Shown: positions 10,775-20,893, counted from the first letter of the stretch. The stretch: 64,000 nucleotides of DNA from Aureobasidium sp. EXF-3400 (GCA_024195585.1 SWBL01000028.1:124001-188000), one strand, 5' to 3'. Translations and numbers: made by a program. The notes: a model not told the origin generated them from the sequence alone.

Positions 10775-11715
10775 CTAGGGTGGTGGATAGAGAGAGAGGA
10801 AAGCAGTCTCTTCCAATCCTTTAGGACAGTTAGTGACCTTGACATCGCCGAGGCGGACGCATGCTGATTTCCAGAATGATCAGTACAGATTTTTAGTCGG
10901 TGAACAATACGTAGACTTACTCTCGAGCCACTCTTCGTGACTTTCGTAATCATAGTAGCCGCAAATATGACTATAGCATCGGCAACGCGCCTTAGTACCA
11001 CTGCTCATTAATCTTGCGCGTAAGGTAAGGCCGCGCATAATAAGGAACATAAACTCATTAGATACTACCTCGTATGCTATATCGCTACCATCTTTCTTAG
11101 CTTTAGAGGAACGCTAGTGATAAGCATACCATTCTATAGTGAATCTGTATAGCGGAGTAGAAGAGTTTAGTAAGTTAGTTATAAGAGCGACCACTTTATA
11201 TAGCAGCTTAGTTATCTCTCTCTATATAAGCTCTATTATAACCGTTCTCTTTAGAGCTAAGATATTATATCTATCGGCGAAGATGTAGAGTGAAAATAGC
11301 TCTACTAAGTCTAGGCTCGAGGACTAGTTACCTAGTAGTCTACTATAGAGCTAGCGAACGAAGGATTACGCGTAGTCGCTATCTAGTCTAAGGTCGATAT
11401 AGTCGCTAGTAGTTCCTTCGTAGTAGGAGGAATAGTGATATAGAAGAGACTTATATATAAGTGCTTTCTAGCTAGAAGTAGTACGTAGTTCGATTATAGT
11501 TATTCTAGGGGAAGATATAGGTACGATAAGATTAGCGCTATGCGAAGTTAATCACTCTTCTTAGAGGATGGCGAGAGTTATATATACGTACCTTAGAGCC
11601 TCTAGGTCCTAGTGACCTTTGCTAGGAGTGGTCTCTATAATGAGGTCGGAATGATTATGTTAATATTAGGAAGATAAACGAGCGACGAATCTATTATAGG
11701 TAGGCACGACTATGG
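10775..11715 (-). pseudogene. RIP-mutated relic of a set-A BTB gene
   Basis: Read on the minus strand, this block aligns along its length with the intact BTB gene at 56.9-57.9 kb. For example CTTCGTAGTA(G/T)GAGGAATAGTGA is shared at about 11417 and 57568, and GTCC(T/C)AGTGACCTTTGCT at about 11607 and 57843. Differences are mostly transitions in CpA or TpG contexts, such as GACACAG to GATATAG and TTTGTGTACAAG to CTTATATATAAG. From about 10990 to 11715 the DNA is dominated by TA and CTAG steps and is full of stops. The 3' end (10775-10985) is hardly mutated: it still encodes a decayed Cys/His motif (CRCYSHICGYYDYESHEEW), a phase-1 intron and a terminal exon TCVRLGDV. The gene is clearly dead. 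Confidence 0.85.
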
Positions 11716-12157
11716 AACGTAGGTGTTAGTAGGAAGTAAAGAGAGAGGGCGAGGAGAGAGGGTAGCGAGTGACTATGTTACTGCGTCACTGCTAGAAACG
11801 GATCTATATGTGTTTACGGTTTGTTCTAGTTTACTAAAACAGAAGCCACGATTATGGAAGAAGGAACCCGTATCAACTCTCCTCCTCCACTTAGCTTCCA
11901 TCACCTCTTCTAGCAGTTTACGAAGCTCTACTGGTTTATCTAGCGGTACTTTATACCAGATAGCAATACAGAGAGACACGATACTTTGCAAAATGTGTAC
12001 GACGAAAGGAAAAAGTGGTAGATGCCCAACCGAGACAGGTTCAAAGTTGTCATTATTCTACTGCCTAATGTACCAAAAGCACACCTCTCGTGCTTAATTT
12101 CCGTCCTCTACCATCAAAAACGCACATACGAAGCAGCGGAACAGCGACGCAGACCCT
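11716..12157. other. intergenic region next to the RIP block
   Basis: Composition returns to normal here. A 124-codon open frame on the plus strand (11723-12097) has no recognisable motif and I treat it as spurious. The interval carries the 3' flank of the Clr2-like gene. Confidence 0.35.
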
Positions 12158-12729
12158 TTACTTTCGTCCTTCCTCAATACACATCGCGCAACGACATTTT
12201 GCCGCCGAGCCCAGCAAAATAGCGTGCAGATGGTCCATAAACGAAACGATCGATCTGAAAGATTTACCACTGGGATGACCATGGATAGTCATGTCGGAAG
12301 CCTTAAATAGAGCGTAGCCTTTTGGAGGTTCGCCTTCGAAGATGATGGGTTGACCGCCTGTTGCCGCCAGCATGTCAGCAAACCATTTCGAAATCCACGA
12401 TAGGCAGTGATGAGGATAGGAAGGACGGTGGAGAGGTAGGAAAGACACGACTTACTCCACTGGCTAACAAGGTCTGGACGACCGTTGTATGCCTTTGTCA
12501 ACAGTGCTAGGAACTTCTTGTCGCAAACACGGCTTTTCTTTGATGTGGTGGGCCAAGTGGTTTCATCGCCATCGCTGTCGAAGAGCTCATCGCTGATGTC
12601 GATGTCTTGGTAGCCTGGGTTGATGCCGTGAGGGTTGGGGACTGGAGGTGATGGAGGAACAATGGGGCGAGGTGGTGGGAGAGGGTGCTTGGGTTTGAAT
12701 CTCCATTTGCTTGGGTCTGGGTCGGCCAT
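12158..12729 (-). CDS. Small Clr2-like (transcription-silencing domain) protein
   Basis: Two exons, 12456-12729 and 12158-12357, are joined across a 98-nt intron (GTAAGT donor, CAACAG acceptor, phase 1), giving 157 residues starting MADPDPSKWRFKPKHP. After a proline-rich N-terminus, the C-terminal part reads QPIIFEGEPPKGYALFK, HGHPSGKSFRSIVSF and CRCAMC. The GHPSGK-FRS element followed by F-x2-HL and a CxCxxC pair is the pattern I associate with the N-terminal domain of cryptic loci regulator Clr2, part of the fission-yeast SHREC silencing complex. Clr2 proteins are several times longer, so this is a domain-only protein. A silencing role is inference. I prefer the ATG at 12729 over an upstream one because the family-like acidic start begins there. 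Confidence 0.62.
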
Positions 12730-13287
12730 TTTTGTGGTTGAGATTGGTGGTTTGATGGCAGGAGGATGGATGGGCAGGTTGGGATGGTGTTTTGTGGTGT
12801 GAGAGGTTTCCGCGGCGATGGGATGATGGGAGAAGGTTCCGGATTCATGGTACAACTTCTTCTATGAGTTTGATGCTTTGAGGACGCTTTGTTGTGAAGG
12901 TTTGCCTGATACTCGATTTATACAGTGGAGAAAGATGGTAGAATTGTTGTGTTGCTTATGTTGTTGTTCTTGTCTGCTTCGGTACCTTGAAGGATTCTTT
13001 GAGGTCGACTTCCAGATTGTTCTCTGTCAAACGATGACTACCTATGCTGAGATACCGGTAGCATACTGACGAATTTCGAGCGAGAGAGGGGCCTGAGTAC
13101 GGGGAATGTCTGAGATAGGGTGATGGTTAGATGTGGTAAGGCCCTCAGAAAAGAAAGAGACAGCTGTTTGGATCATTCTCGAAAGCTTCTAGCTAGTGTG
13201 CAGGCCTGTCAGAGGCGTCTGCTTGTTGTTCCCCTCCTCCTCCGCTCCCCCTCATCTCCATGCTTATTTCCAAGCTTTTCCTGGCGA
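12730..13287. other. intergenic region
   Basis: Upstream of the Clr2-like gene and downstream of the F-box-like gene. Only short low-quality open frames are present; nothing recognised. Confidence 0.35.
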
Positions 13288-14535
13288 TCAGTCGCCATCA
13301 CTGTCAGATTCGAGTTGGGATTCAGACTCGACATCCTGAAGCATGTCTTCTCTTTCTTCGAGCAATCTTGCCACCCCCAAGCGAACATTGAAAACACCTT
13401 TGTACTTTACAGTCTCTTTTAACCAAGATCGCTTGGTACCACTGATATGTAGGTCGTCGAGCTGAAGAGTATGCTGCTGAATAGATAACAGAATCTGCTT
13501 CCAGGATCCAACGATGTTGCACTCAGAAAGCTTGAGACGGCGTAACGTTGGCCCCAGCTCCTCCAACAGATCGGTCATGATGTCCTGACGCATAGTTAGG
13601 TCAGTCAGATGAAGCTCTTCAAGAGGTAGGTATGAGATCGATTCCATCAATGTTCCCATCTTGTCTTCGTCGCGAGGCCAGATATCGGCGCGAATGTGCA
13701 AGACCTTGAGATCGATTGCCAGTGACAGCAGACTCTGCATAATACCAAGATCTGTACAACCTTCGGACACATGTTGAGGCATTTCTAGGTCGAAAGCAAG
13801 CGCCGAAAGGGAACGCACAGATTTCCATTCTTTCCAGCTATCAGTAACAGAATCGGAGTCGTATAGTTCGCACTCCGAAACAGTGTCAATGAATATCTCG
13901 ACCTTCTCTACCTTGCAGCCACTCTTGTTCGCTGCTTCAAGTAGGTGGTCCAAGACAAGTTGGGGATCTGCCCACCAGCCTTCGGACTGCATGTCTGACA
14001 CCCAGGTCTTACTGCAACCAAGTGACTGGTCTTCGTTTGTTGACACGGTAAGCACAAAGCACTGGTCCCACTCTGCAAGATGAACGAATGCTTGATCGAG
14101 TAGTGTCTGTGCTTCAACGACTTTAAAGTATGCATCATCACATCTCTGGGAAAGACGTTGTACCTGTTTCGAAAAGTAGTCATGGTGATAGTTTTCGTTT
14201 CTGAGATCATCCACAGTGTGGTAGAAGCTTTCGTCATTATAACGAGCACATGAGAGCTGAACTCTGCGAATTGTGGGGCCAAAGACAGGGTGTTGAGAGA
14301 TCTTGACAAAGGTCTCCAGGCTGTACTTGTTATTGAGAAGCGGTATGTCGGTGAAGTAGCGCTTGGCGAAAGTCTTTGTGGCAGATGCATGAATGCCTTG
14401 GGTTTTGCTGGTGAGACGCAGAGAGATGAGGTCTTCCTTTGAGAGGCTGGGCACGCTGCAGATGCTCGAGACTAGCTCAGGCGGGAGAGAAGAGAATGAG
14501 GCTGGAAGGTCCATGGTTGATGTGTCTGTGTTCAT
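13288..14535 (-). CDS. F-box-like protein
   Basis: A single exon of 415 residues starts MNTDTSTMDLPASF. Residues about 14-50 (SSLPPELVSSICSVPSLSKE, then DLISLRLTSK) match the F-box pattern LPxELxxxIxxxL...DLxxLRLxSK. F-box proteins bind Skp1 and select substrates for SCF ubiquitin ligases. The rest resembles fungal F-box proteins whose C-terminal part forms irregular leucine-rich repeats, for example SYLPLEELHLTDLTMR and LGPTLRRLKLSECNI. The protein ends with an acidic tail, SQLESDSDGD. The frame stays open for 133 codons upstream, but this segment is low-complexity and looks like 5' UTR. Substrate unknown. Confidence 0.75.
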   Translation of the reverse strand: MNTDTSTMDLPASFSSLPPELVSSICSVPSLSKEDLISLRLTSKTQGIHASATKTFAKRYFTDIPLLNNKYSLETFVKISQHPVFGPTIRRVQLSCARYNDESFYHTVDDLRNENYHHDYFSKQVQRLSQRCDDAYFKVVEAQTLLDQAFVHLAEWDQCFVLTVSTNEDQSLGCSKTWVSDMQSEGWWADPQLVLDHLLEAANKSGCKVEKVEIFIDTVSECELYDSDSVTDSWKEWKSVRSLSALAFDLEMPQHVSEGCTDLGIMQSLLSLAIDLKVLHIRADIWPRDEDKMGTLMESISYLPLEELHLTDLTMRQDIMTDLLEELGPTLRRLKLSECNIVGSWKQILLSIQQHTLQLDDLHISGTKRSWLKETVKYKGVFNVRLGVARLLEEREDMLQDVESESQLESDSDGD

Positions 14536-15232
14536 GTCAGCGTCTCCTTCGGAGACCTCAGTGTCAAGGTGTGTACCTTGATCAGCGGGTTTCCAGAGAG
14601 TCGTCGTTGGCAGTCTAAGAGGATAAGCAGTTGTTGTGAAAATTGTAAAGGATAAACGGTTGCTGTTGTGCGGTGGCAATGCTTCAACGCCGAAAAGCGC
14701 TGCACTTGCGTGGTGATAGTTACGACGCTTGAGATGAAAGAAGGCCGAGAAGGAAACTGAACTTATGAGGCTGAAGAAGTGATTGGTGTGATTGTGAATG
14801 TGGAAGATTCGCGATGTGAAGTGTGATAGAAAGGGAAAAAGGGAATGGAAGTGAAACAACTCCAAAATACCAACTCGATTGCTCCTTCCTACATAATTTG
14901 CTTCCAACCATCTCCTGTTTTTGACGACTTTCACGTAGCATGGCTGACTGAAGGGACGATTATGTATTTCATGGGTACGGGTGTGCTATATCCTTGGGCA
15001 CGAGGGAGATGTGTTTGCAAGGTGGTTACCTGTTAGTCTGAAGCTCTATTAAGTCTCGACATCGGACAGAGAACATCTCAATGCTTGTAACACACTTGCT
15101 GAAGAAAGTGAGAAGCCGGCGAGGTCGGAAGATATGTCGGAGGGTGGCAGTCAACGCCAAGAAAAGCGGAGGCTGGTGGAGCCCCACAGTGCCCCTCCAT
15201 CCGCCTTTCTCTTCCTGAACGTGACACCTTTA
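14536..15232. other. divergent intergenic region, distal part
   Basis: It contains the 5' UTR and promoter of the F-box-like gene and the distal upstream region of the GH43 gene. No coding potential was recognised. Confidence 0.4.
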
Positions 15233-15239
15233 GGCTAAA
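15233..15239 (+). promoter_or_regulatory. GGCTAAA, XlnR-type site (distal)
   Basis: An exact GGCTAAA heptamer, the published core site for the fungal xylanolytic activator XlnR, lies about 205 bp before the GH43 start codon. One heptamer alone could be chance; a second copy lies 94 bp downstream. Confidence 0.45.
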
Positions 15240-15326
15240 GTGCGCTTTCACTTCGTAAGGCATACTCGAGCGTCCAAGAGTTTCAGAGCCGCTCACCAGA
15301 CACAGCCTGTACAAGCCGAGCAGGCA

Positions 15327-15333
15327 GGCTAAA
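15327..15333 (+). promoter_or_regulatory. GGCTAAA, XlnR-type site (proximal)
   Basis: A second exact GGCTAAA, same orientation, about 111 bp before the start codon and 34 bp upstream of the TATA box. The pair fits induction of a hemicellulase-type gene by xylose or arabinose signals (inference). Confidence 0.5.
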
Positions 15334-15366
15334 GAGCCTGGAGATTGCTCTTCATCCTTGTCACTT

Positions 15367-15372
15367 TATAAA
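15367..15372 (+). promoter_or_regulatory. TATA box of the GH43 gene
   Basis: TATAAA, 72 bp upstream of the ATG, in a usual position for a regulated fungal promoter. Confidence 0.55.
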
Positions 15373-15443
15373 CACTGCTGCTAGTCCGCAGGTAGGCCAC
15401 GAAACACTTCTACCCTGATTTGATTCTCCAGCACACCTTCATC

Positions 15444-16412
15444 ATGTCGGACAAGGAACCTCTCATTACTCACCTCTATACCGCCGACCCTTCGGCCCAC
15501 GCTTTCAATGGCCAGATCTATATCTACCCCTCCCACGACCGTGAGACAGATATCCAAGACAACGACAATGGCGACCAGTACGACATGAACGACTACCACG
15601 TCTTCTCGCTGGACTCGCTTACCGGCCCCGTCACAGACCACGGCGTTGTCCTCAAGCAAGAAGATGTCCCATGGGTCTCCAAGCAGCTCTGGGCTCCTGA
15701 CGCCGCTACCAAGGACGGCAAATACTACCTCTACTTCCCTGCCCGCGACAAGGAGGGCATCTTCCGCTGTGGTGTTGCCGTCTCAGACAAGCCCGAGGGT
15801 CCTTTCGCTCCTCAACAAAACTACATCAAGGGCAGCTACAGTATTGATCCTGCCTGCTTCGTCGACACGGATGGCTCAGCCTACCTCTACTTCGGCGGTC
15901 TCTGGGGTGGTCAACTGCAGTGCTGGCAAAAGGAGGGACACTTCGACGCTGCCTGGAGCGGCCCACAAGAGTTGACCGGCGAAGGTGTCGCTGCACAAGG
16001 CCCTCGTGTCGCCAAGATGACCGGCGACATGCTCGAGTTTGCTGAGACTCCTCGCGAGGCTCTAATTGTCGATGAAGCCGGCAAGCCCATCCTGGCCGAC
16101 GACCACAAGAGAAGATTCTTCGAGGCCGCATGGATGCACAAGTACCAAGATAAATACTACTTCTCCTATTCGACTGGTGATTCACATCTTTTGGCATATG
16201 CCGTTGGCGACAGCCCGTACGGTCCTTTCACCCAGCGTGGCACCATCCTGGAGCCTGTGGTTGGCTGGACCACTCACCACTCGATTGTTGAGTTTGAGGG
16301 CAGATGGTACCTCTTCTACCATGATTCTTCATTGTCTGGAGGCAAGAACCACTTGCGTTGTGTTAAGGCAAGAGAGATCTTCTACGACGAGAAGGGTGAT
16401 ATCCACATCTAG
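15444..16412 (+). CDS. GH43 glycosidase (beta-xylosidase / alpha-L-arabinofuranosidase type), intracellular
   Basis: A single exon of 322 residues, starting MSDKEPLITH. The three acidic residues of glycoside hydrolase family 43 can be placed: Asp15 in TADPSAHAF (general base), Asp135 in SIDPACFVD (pKa modulator) and Glu227 in FFEAAWMHK (general acid). Five-bladed-propeller strands such as KYYLYFPARD and GSAYLYFGG fit the fold. There is no signal peptide, so the enzyme is likely cytosolic and would act on imported oligosaccharides. Substrate, xylo- or arabino-, cannot be decided from sequence alone. Upstream XlnR-type sites agree with a role in pentose-polymer use. Confidence 0.9.
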   Translation: MSDKEPLITHLYTADPSAHAFNGQIYIYPSHDRETDIQDNDNGDQYDMNDYHVFSLDSLTGPVTDHGVVLKQEDVPWVSKQLWAPDAATKDGKYYLYFPARDKEGIFRCGVAVSDKPEGPFAPQQNYIKGSYSIDPACFVDTDGSAYLYFGGLWGGQLQCWQKEGHFDAAWSGPQELTGEGVAAQGPRVAKMTGDMLEFAETPREALIVDEAGKPILADDHKRRFFEAAWMHKYQDKYYFSYSTGDSHLLAYAVGDSPYGPFTQRGTILEPVVGWTTHHSIVEFEGRWYLFYHDSSLSGGKNHLRCVKAREIFYDEKGDIHI

Positions 16413-16647
16413 ACCACTTATCCGCCTGTACTTTATGATACCACTGTTTTAGCTCAATCTAGCAATGAATCTGAAAGCTTCTTCAACCCTAACACTTCTT
16501 CGCTTACTGAGTGTTTGGCTGATTGCAATGTTGAATAAAATGACTACCTTTTGATCGCAACTTCCTTTTCTATCTCTGTGAACGTGACTTGCACCTGCCT
16601 CAACGTGTATGACAAGAGGAAGGCCTGACTTGAACGATGGAACCTGC
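16413..16647. other. short convergent intergenic region
   Basis: Shared 3' region of two convergent genes; nothing else seen. Confidence 0.4.
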
Positions 16648-18361
16648 TCAAAATACATTTCTCCAGACATCAACCATCTCCGAGTCCTCAGGCTCAGCTG
16701 CCTGTCCCGCTTCATCCTCCGGATCCTCAGACTCAGCTGCCTCTTCCACTACCTCCATCAAGTCCTCAGGATCAGCTGTCTGTTGCGCTTCCTCCTCCTT
16801 TGAGTCGCCGCTCTCTTCAGCAGAGCTGCTTTGCGCGACCTGTGTGAACTGTGGCGTCTTTTTGACAGCTCCCACCGCTCGTAGGAACTTTGTGACCGAC
16901 GAAATCATCTTCTCCGTCTCTTGCTCCTTCCGGTTGATGTACTTCTTCAAGTGGTCAATCTCGTTCTTTACGAACTCTGATTGGGTTTTGGTATCGTCGT
17001 CGTCCTCTTTGATGCGAGCGAGCTGATCACTGACCTGCTGGATAAGCGCATCGAGATCGGACTGCTTTTTGGCGCGAGCTTGTGTGTCCTGAGCCGCGAG
17101 AGAGGGTCAGTGAATGTTCAGCGTCAGATGTGTGTATGTTCCTATCTCTTCAAACGATGCCTTTCAATCTATCGCAATGCACAGTTCTCTTCCAATGATG
17201 AGCAGGCCCACAGAGAGCCGGTCGTAACACCACTCTCAGTGGAAGCTTCCTCACCACCGAAAGAATTGTGCATTGCGATAGCTGGGGATGACCTTGAACA
17301 TGGGAAGGTAGACTCACCTCGAGACTTTGGATCTTGTTTGCCCACTCATCAATACTGTTCTGTATGTTCTCCCCCATGAGGGTTCTAGTGCCTGAGTTTT
17401 CTTTTGCCATGCGTCTCCAGTTGGTGTGACCAAACACCTTTGCACTCTGAATCTGCATACCAGCTTGAGTGTAGTTGAAGCCGCCGTAGTCGGGATAGCC
17501 GCCGACAAGGTGAGTAGCAACACCCTCGCCAAACTCGACATGTTCAACGCTGAATGCTTGAAAGAGGTACACGGAGTGGAGAATGAACTTCCTTGTAGGC
17601 CACAAAGCATTCAGAACACATCTGGCCAAGCGAAAGAAGTTTGCAGAACCTTGCAGTTCGTCATGTTCATAACATCTCGTATGAACGTTGATGGAGAAGC
17701 CTGCTTCGCCAGCCAGTCTGATCTCATCAGCATTGTCAGCTTTTGCGGCTGCGATGAGATCTGCTTGAGTCTTTTTGAAGGTCAGGAGGTTGGTTCCCTT
17801 CGCGCAGCTCTTGCGCATCTCCGGGATCTCAGACACGAGTCTCCTAGTGTAATTGTGAAAGTATGCAGTGGCTGCCTGGTCGATGTCGAAGCCCTGGCGA
17901 TGGGACCGCATGAGTCGGTTCTCGATGCAAGCGATCATGCCTTCGACAAACTCCTCGTACTCAGTCACAGAGAGACCATGGCCACGAGGGTCCAGGAGAT
18001 AGTTCGCATAAATCCCACATGCTACCTTGCCTGGGAGCTGGGGGCTAACGTCGATCTTGAAGCGCTGGGGGAGTTTGAGAGTGCCGCTCTTGATGTCTTC
18101 GATGAGGCGGTTGTGCAATAGGCTCTCTATCAGGTCCTCTCCAGGTCCAGATCCATCTCCCTGTGGAAGTTGGCTTAGCAGTAGCAATGCATGAGGCATG
18201 TATTGCGTCTGGTCGGTGATCCTGGAGTGAGAGATGTTGGCAGAGTGGTGTTTCTCCATCTCCTCGACCTCCTGGGCTAGGCCGCAGTAACCATTGGTCT
18301 CCCATGCGCTGTACATGCATTGTTGTTGATAGCTGACATACAGCTTTGGCTTAGTCGTCAT
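16648..18361 (-). CDS. Coiled-coil protein of unknown family, with acidic C-terminal repeat
   Basis: Two exons, 17318-18361 and 16648-17088, are joined across a 229-nt intron (GTGAGT to CTCAG, phase 0), giving 494 residues. The start MTTKPKLYVSYQQQCMYSAW follows an upstream open stretch that looks non-coding. The first part (about 1-330) appears globular, with many Cys and aromatic residues, including LLHNRLIEDIKSGTLKLPQR and VACGIYANYLLD. Exon 2 is a coiled coil (DTQARAKKQSDLDALIQQVS, then KNEIDHLKKYINRKEQETEK) ending in a Glu/Asp-rich tail encoded by an imperfect ~36-bp tandem repeat. I do not recognise the family. A degenerate copy lies at 27.5-27.9 kb. The unusually long intron contains an inverted-repeat element. 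Confidence 0.75.
17169..17281. mobile_element. Candidate MITE inside the intron
   Basis: A 113-bp element is bounded by inverted ends: CTATCGCAATGCACA at the left and TGTGCATTGCGATAG at the right, with further pairing inside (GTTCTCTT and AAGAATT). It explains why this intron is 229 nt when most here are about 50 nt. The centre (CACAGAGAGCCGG ... CTCTCAGTGGA) recurs at 45.1 kb. No coding capacity; a target-site duplication is not obvious. Confidence 0.5.
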
Positions 18362-19371
18362 GTTGATGTGTTGAGTTGTTGCAGGGAGTTGAGAATAGAG
18401 GTATGCGTCAGTTGGGAGTTGCGATGTGCGTGAGAAGGGGTACGTGGGGAAGAGAGCGTAGGAAGGGGAACTTGGGAATATGCGCGAGTTGAGAATAGAG
18501 TTGTGCGTGGGTTCAGGCGCATGAGCTGAGACGCAAGAGTTGAAGATGAGAGACTGGCGGGACGGACACCCACAGGGCCTGTAACGCATCAAACCAAGAC
18601 CGGGTTTTCGCACAAACCCTTCCCATGGTGCCAAACATTCTCATAAAGCTATAGCAATGCACGGTACTGCTCTTCAGGCAGGGCTTACTCCAGGAAAGTG
18701 CTATGCCTTTGCATAGCAGAACAGACGCCGTCATTCAAGGGGTGCGGTAGCGTCTATCATGCTCCAGTGGGCGACAGATACAAATTTTGCAAAGCTTCTC
18801 AATAATTCCCATGTACGGGACTGTAGCCGTAGAAACAGTCCCAATTCAATAGTTCTTCAAGCCATCGCATGCGTGTGACCAGTACCTGACATGCCGCAGT
18901 CGCGGGAAGGTGGGACAGGTCTGCAGACGTGCAGCCGGGTGATCTTCTTCAGAGCTTCTGCAGGCGGGAGCGCGCGCGCTGTGCTGCAATGCGGTCCCTG
19001 GTTTGATGATACAAGGATATTCGTCGTCGATGCTGGTTCTCGAAGTTCTCGCCTCAGACTCGAATCACTCTTCGCTTTTTGCCCGTGCTCATGTCCCCAC
19101 GAGTCAAGCGGGAGAAACTGATATTATTAATCAACAATCGCGTATGTCCTCTCTACGATAAGGCGACTCGGATTGAACTTGATCATTTTTGCTACAAAGA
19201 GAGGACTCGCCAACAGTCAAGCTGCCGCTCGTTCTTCAGATGCTATTTCTACGGACATGTTCCATGATGCTTGGATCGAAAAACTGATGTTTTGACCGCT
19301 CATCCTCCGCTGAGATGCTCCGAGATCTCCAACGTGCGCCGATTATATGACTAGACTGGTTCAATAGGCAT
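18362..19371. other. intergenic region
   Basis: About 1 kb without a convincing gene. Near the start, a GAGTTGAGAATAGAG motif occurs twice (about 18387 and 18487). A sequence at about 18646 (GCTATAGCAATGCAC) resembles one end of the intronic MITE. Plus-strand open frames here lack recognisable features. Confidence 0.35.
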
Positions 19372-20051
19372 TCAATTATCGACTGGTTGCGTTCGTCTTC
19401 GATTACGTCCACGCCAGCTTTTACGCCCGTAATTGGACCTACTATGGGTCAGAGGAAGAACACGTATTTCATGGGCAGGACGTATACTCACTCGAATTGG
19501 CATCATACGTAGGAACAGACAGACTAACTGGGCCATCAAAGTCTTGCGATGGATACGCGTCAGACTGGGACAAGCTGTCTTGCTGGCCAAGTCTGTTCCA
19601 AGGCCTTTGCATTCGCTTCTCACGCTCGCGATTCTTGTTGATCTGACGCTGTAGGCGGTTTCGTTGTCTGTTGCTTTGGTAGACAGGCTGCTGGTCCATG
19701 GGTCTTTGCTCGTTCGGGTGGGTTGTAGACTTGGCCGAGCCATCATACTCTCTCAAGTTCTTCTCTTTCTTCTTTTCTGCGCCCAGGCGGTTGCTCAGAG
19801 GTCTTACGCAGCGTCTGCATCGATCTCCAAGACCTGCTTTTATGCAGTTGCTGCAACTCGTGGTCGGTGTCGCATCGCACTGGGATGATGGTCAGTACCT
19901 CCAGACTGGCCTATCATGACGATGAGGTACTCACTGAACGCCATAGTCCTGCGACCGTACAGCGATTACAGGCGAATTCATTGATATCAAATCCTGGAGG
20001 CTAGTTCTGGATGTGATTCGGCAAAGGGTTATCTCGAGGATTGGACATTTT
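19372..20051 (-). pseudogene. Cys-rich small gene with an in-frame stop; possible pseudogene
   Basis: On the minus strand, ATG 20051 opens MSNPRDNPLPNHIQN, then TAG (20003-20001), then PPGFDINEFACNRCTVAGLW. A good 55-nt intron (GTGAGT 19934 to CCCAG 19880, phase 0) joins this to CDATPTTSCSNCIKAGLGDR, then CRRCVRPLSNRLGAE and a basic Gln/Arg-rich region. Cysteines are spaced Cx2C, Cx2C and Cx2C, like a small zinc-binding module. A further GTGAGT follows NSS near 19490; the last exon is uncertain and the end given is only the stop of the best open frame. Either the first codons are mis-modelled or the TAG inactivates the gene. Function unknown. Confidence 0.4.
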
Positions 20052-20122
20052 CGCGTTTCGCGGCAAGGTTTGCGTTCCTGGCTGACGTTCCAGAATTGCT
20101 GGAGGTTTACTGAGGCTCAATC

Positions 20123-20428
20123 TTACCGCTGCTTATGCTGCAGTAGCCCATGATCCGAACTACGTGGGTCATCATCGGTCAGGTAACACAAAGAAATGTC
20201 GATGCTCGGCATGAGTGGGAGCCTGCATTTGACACCCGTGTAGATCGCTACTGCACGCCATCGTGCAGTCGAGCTATCCGATGGCTCATTCGGATCCCAG
20301 AAACGATATTCCAAACAACGTTCAAAAGAGTCACGCAGCTTTGCTACATCTGGAAAAGTACATGTCATTCTCCCATATGCTAAGTAAGACTCGTCCACGT
20401 CCCATCCTACGCCAATACGCAGCGATGG
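20123..20428 (-). pseudogene. Gene fragment of unknown family
   Basis: A minus-strand frame with protein-like composition (DVDESYLAYGRMTCTFPDVA, then LRDSFERCLEYRFWDPNEPS) runs to a TAA at 20123. No convincing start or upstream exon was found, and a neighbouring frame is open over part of the same interval, so it may be a relic or an exon of an unrecognised gene. Confidence 0.25.
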
Positions 20429-20893
20429 AATGCGTAGGTGCTTTTAGCTCATGTATTGCGAGAACCATCCATCGCGGTGCGGCAATCCACAGGTGTCTTA
20501 AAGGTCGCTTGCAGGAAGCAAACATACTCATGCGGCCGGCAACACAAACTGTGGATCAGTCAAACGACAGTAGAATTCCGCTCGTGTTGCGAGTTGCCGT
20601 CAGATAGGAGCCGGGCACGTCTGTTTTTCCAACACTTTGCGATTCCCTCTCGCCTTGCACGTTCGCTTTCCTGCCTTTCTGCCTTTTTGCTTTGCTGCTT
20701 TGCTTGTCCAATTGCCTCTCACCTGTCCTTGTGCAATTGCTTTCTATCGGCCAACACGCAATCGTTCTTTCATCTGTCTTGTTTCTTGTCTTTCTCGCTC
20801 TAATTGCTTGTCTGGTCGACTTCCTTTGTTGTCTGGTTTGCTTTCGTTGTTGTTCGATTCTCTTCTTCGCTTGTCCAGTTGATCTCATCTGTC

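Noticed and set aside
11723..12097. 124-codon open frame after the RIP block
   Set aside because: Low-complexity composition, no motif, and no family resemblance.
12000..18400. Secondary-metabolite or carbohydrate gene cluster around GH43
   Set aside because: The neighbours are an F-box-like protein, a Clr2-like protein and a coiled-coil protein; no transporter, regulator or further enzyme is present.
18600..18730. Third MITE copy near GCTATAGCAATGCAC
   Set aside because: Only one end resembles the element; the centre and opposite end do not match convincingly.
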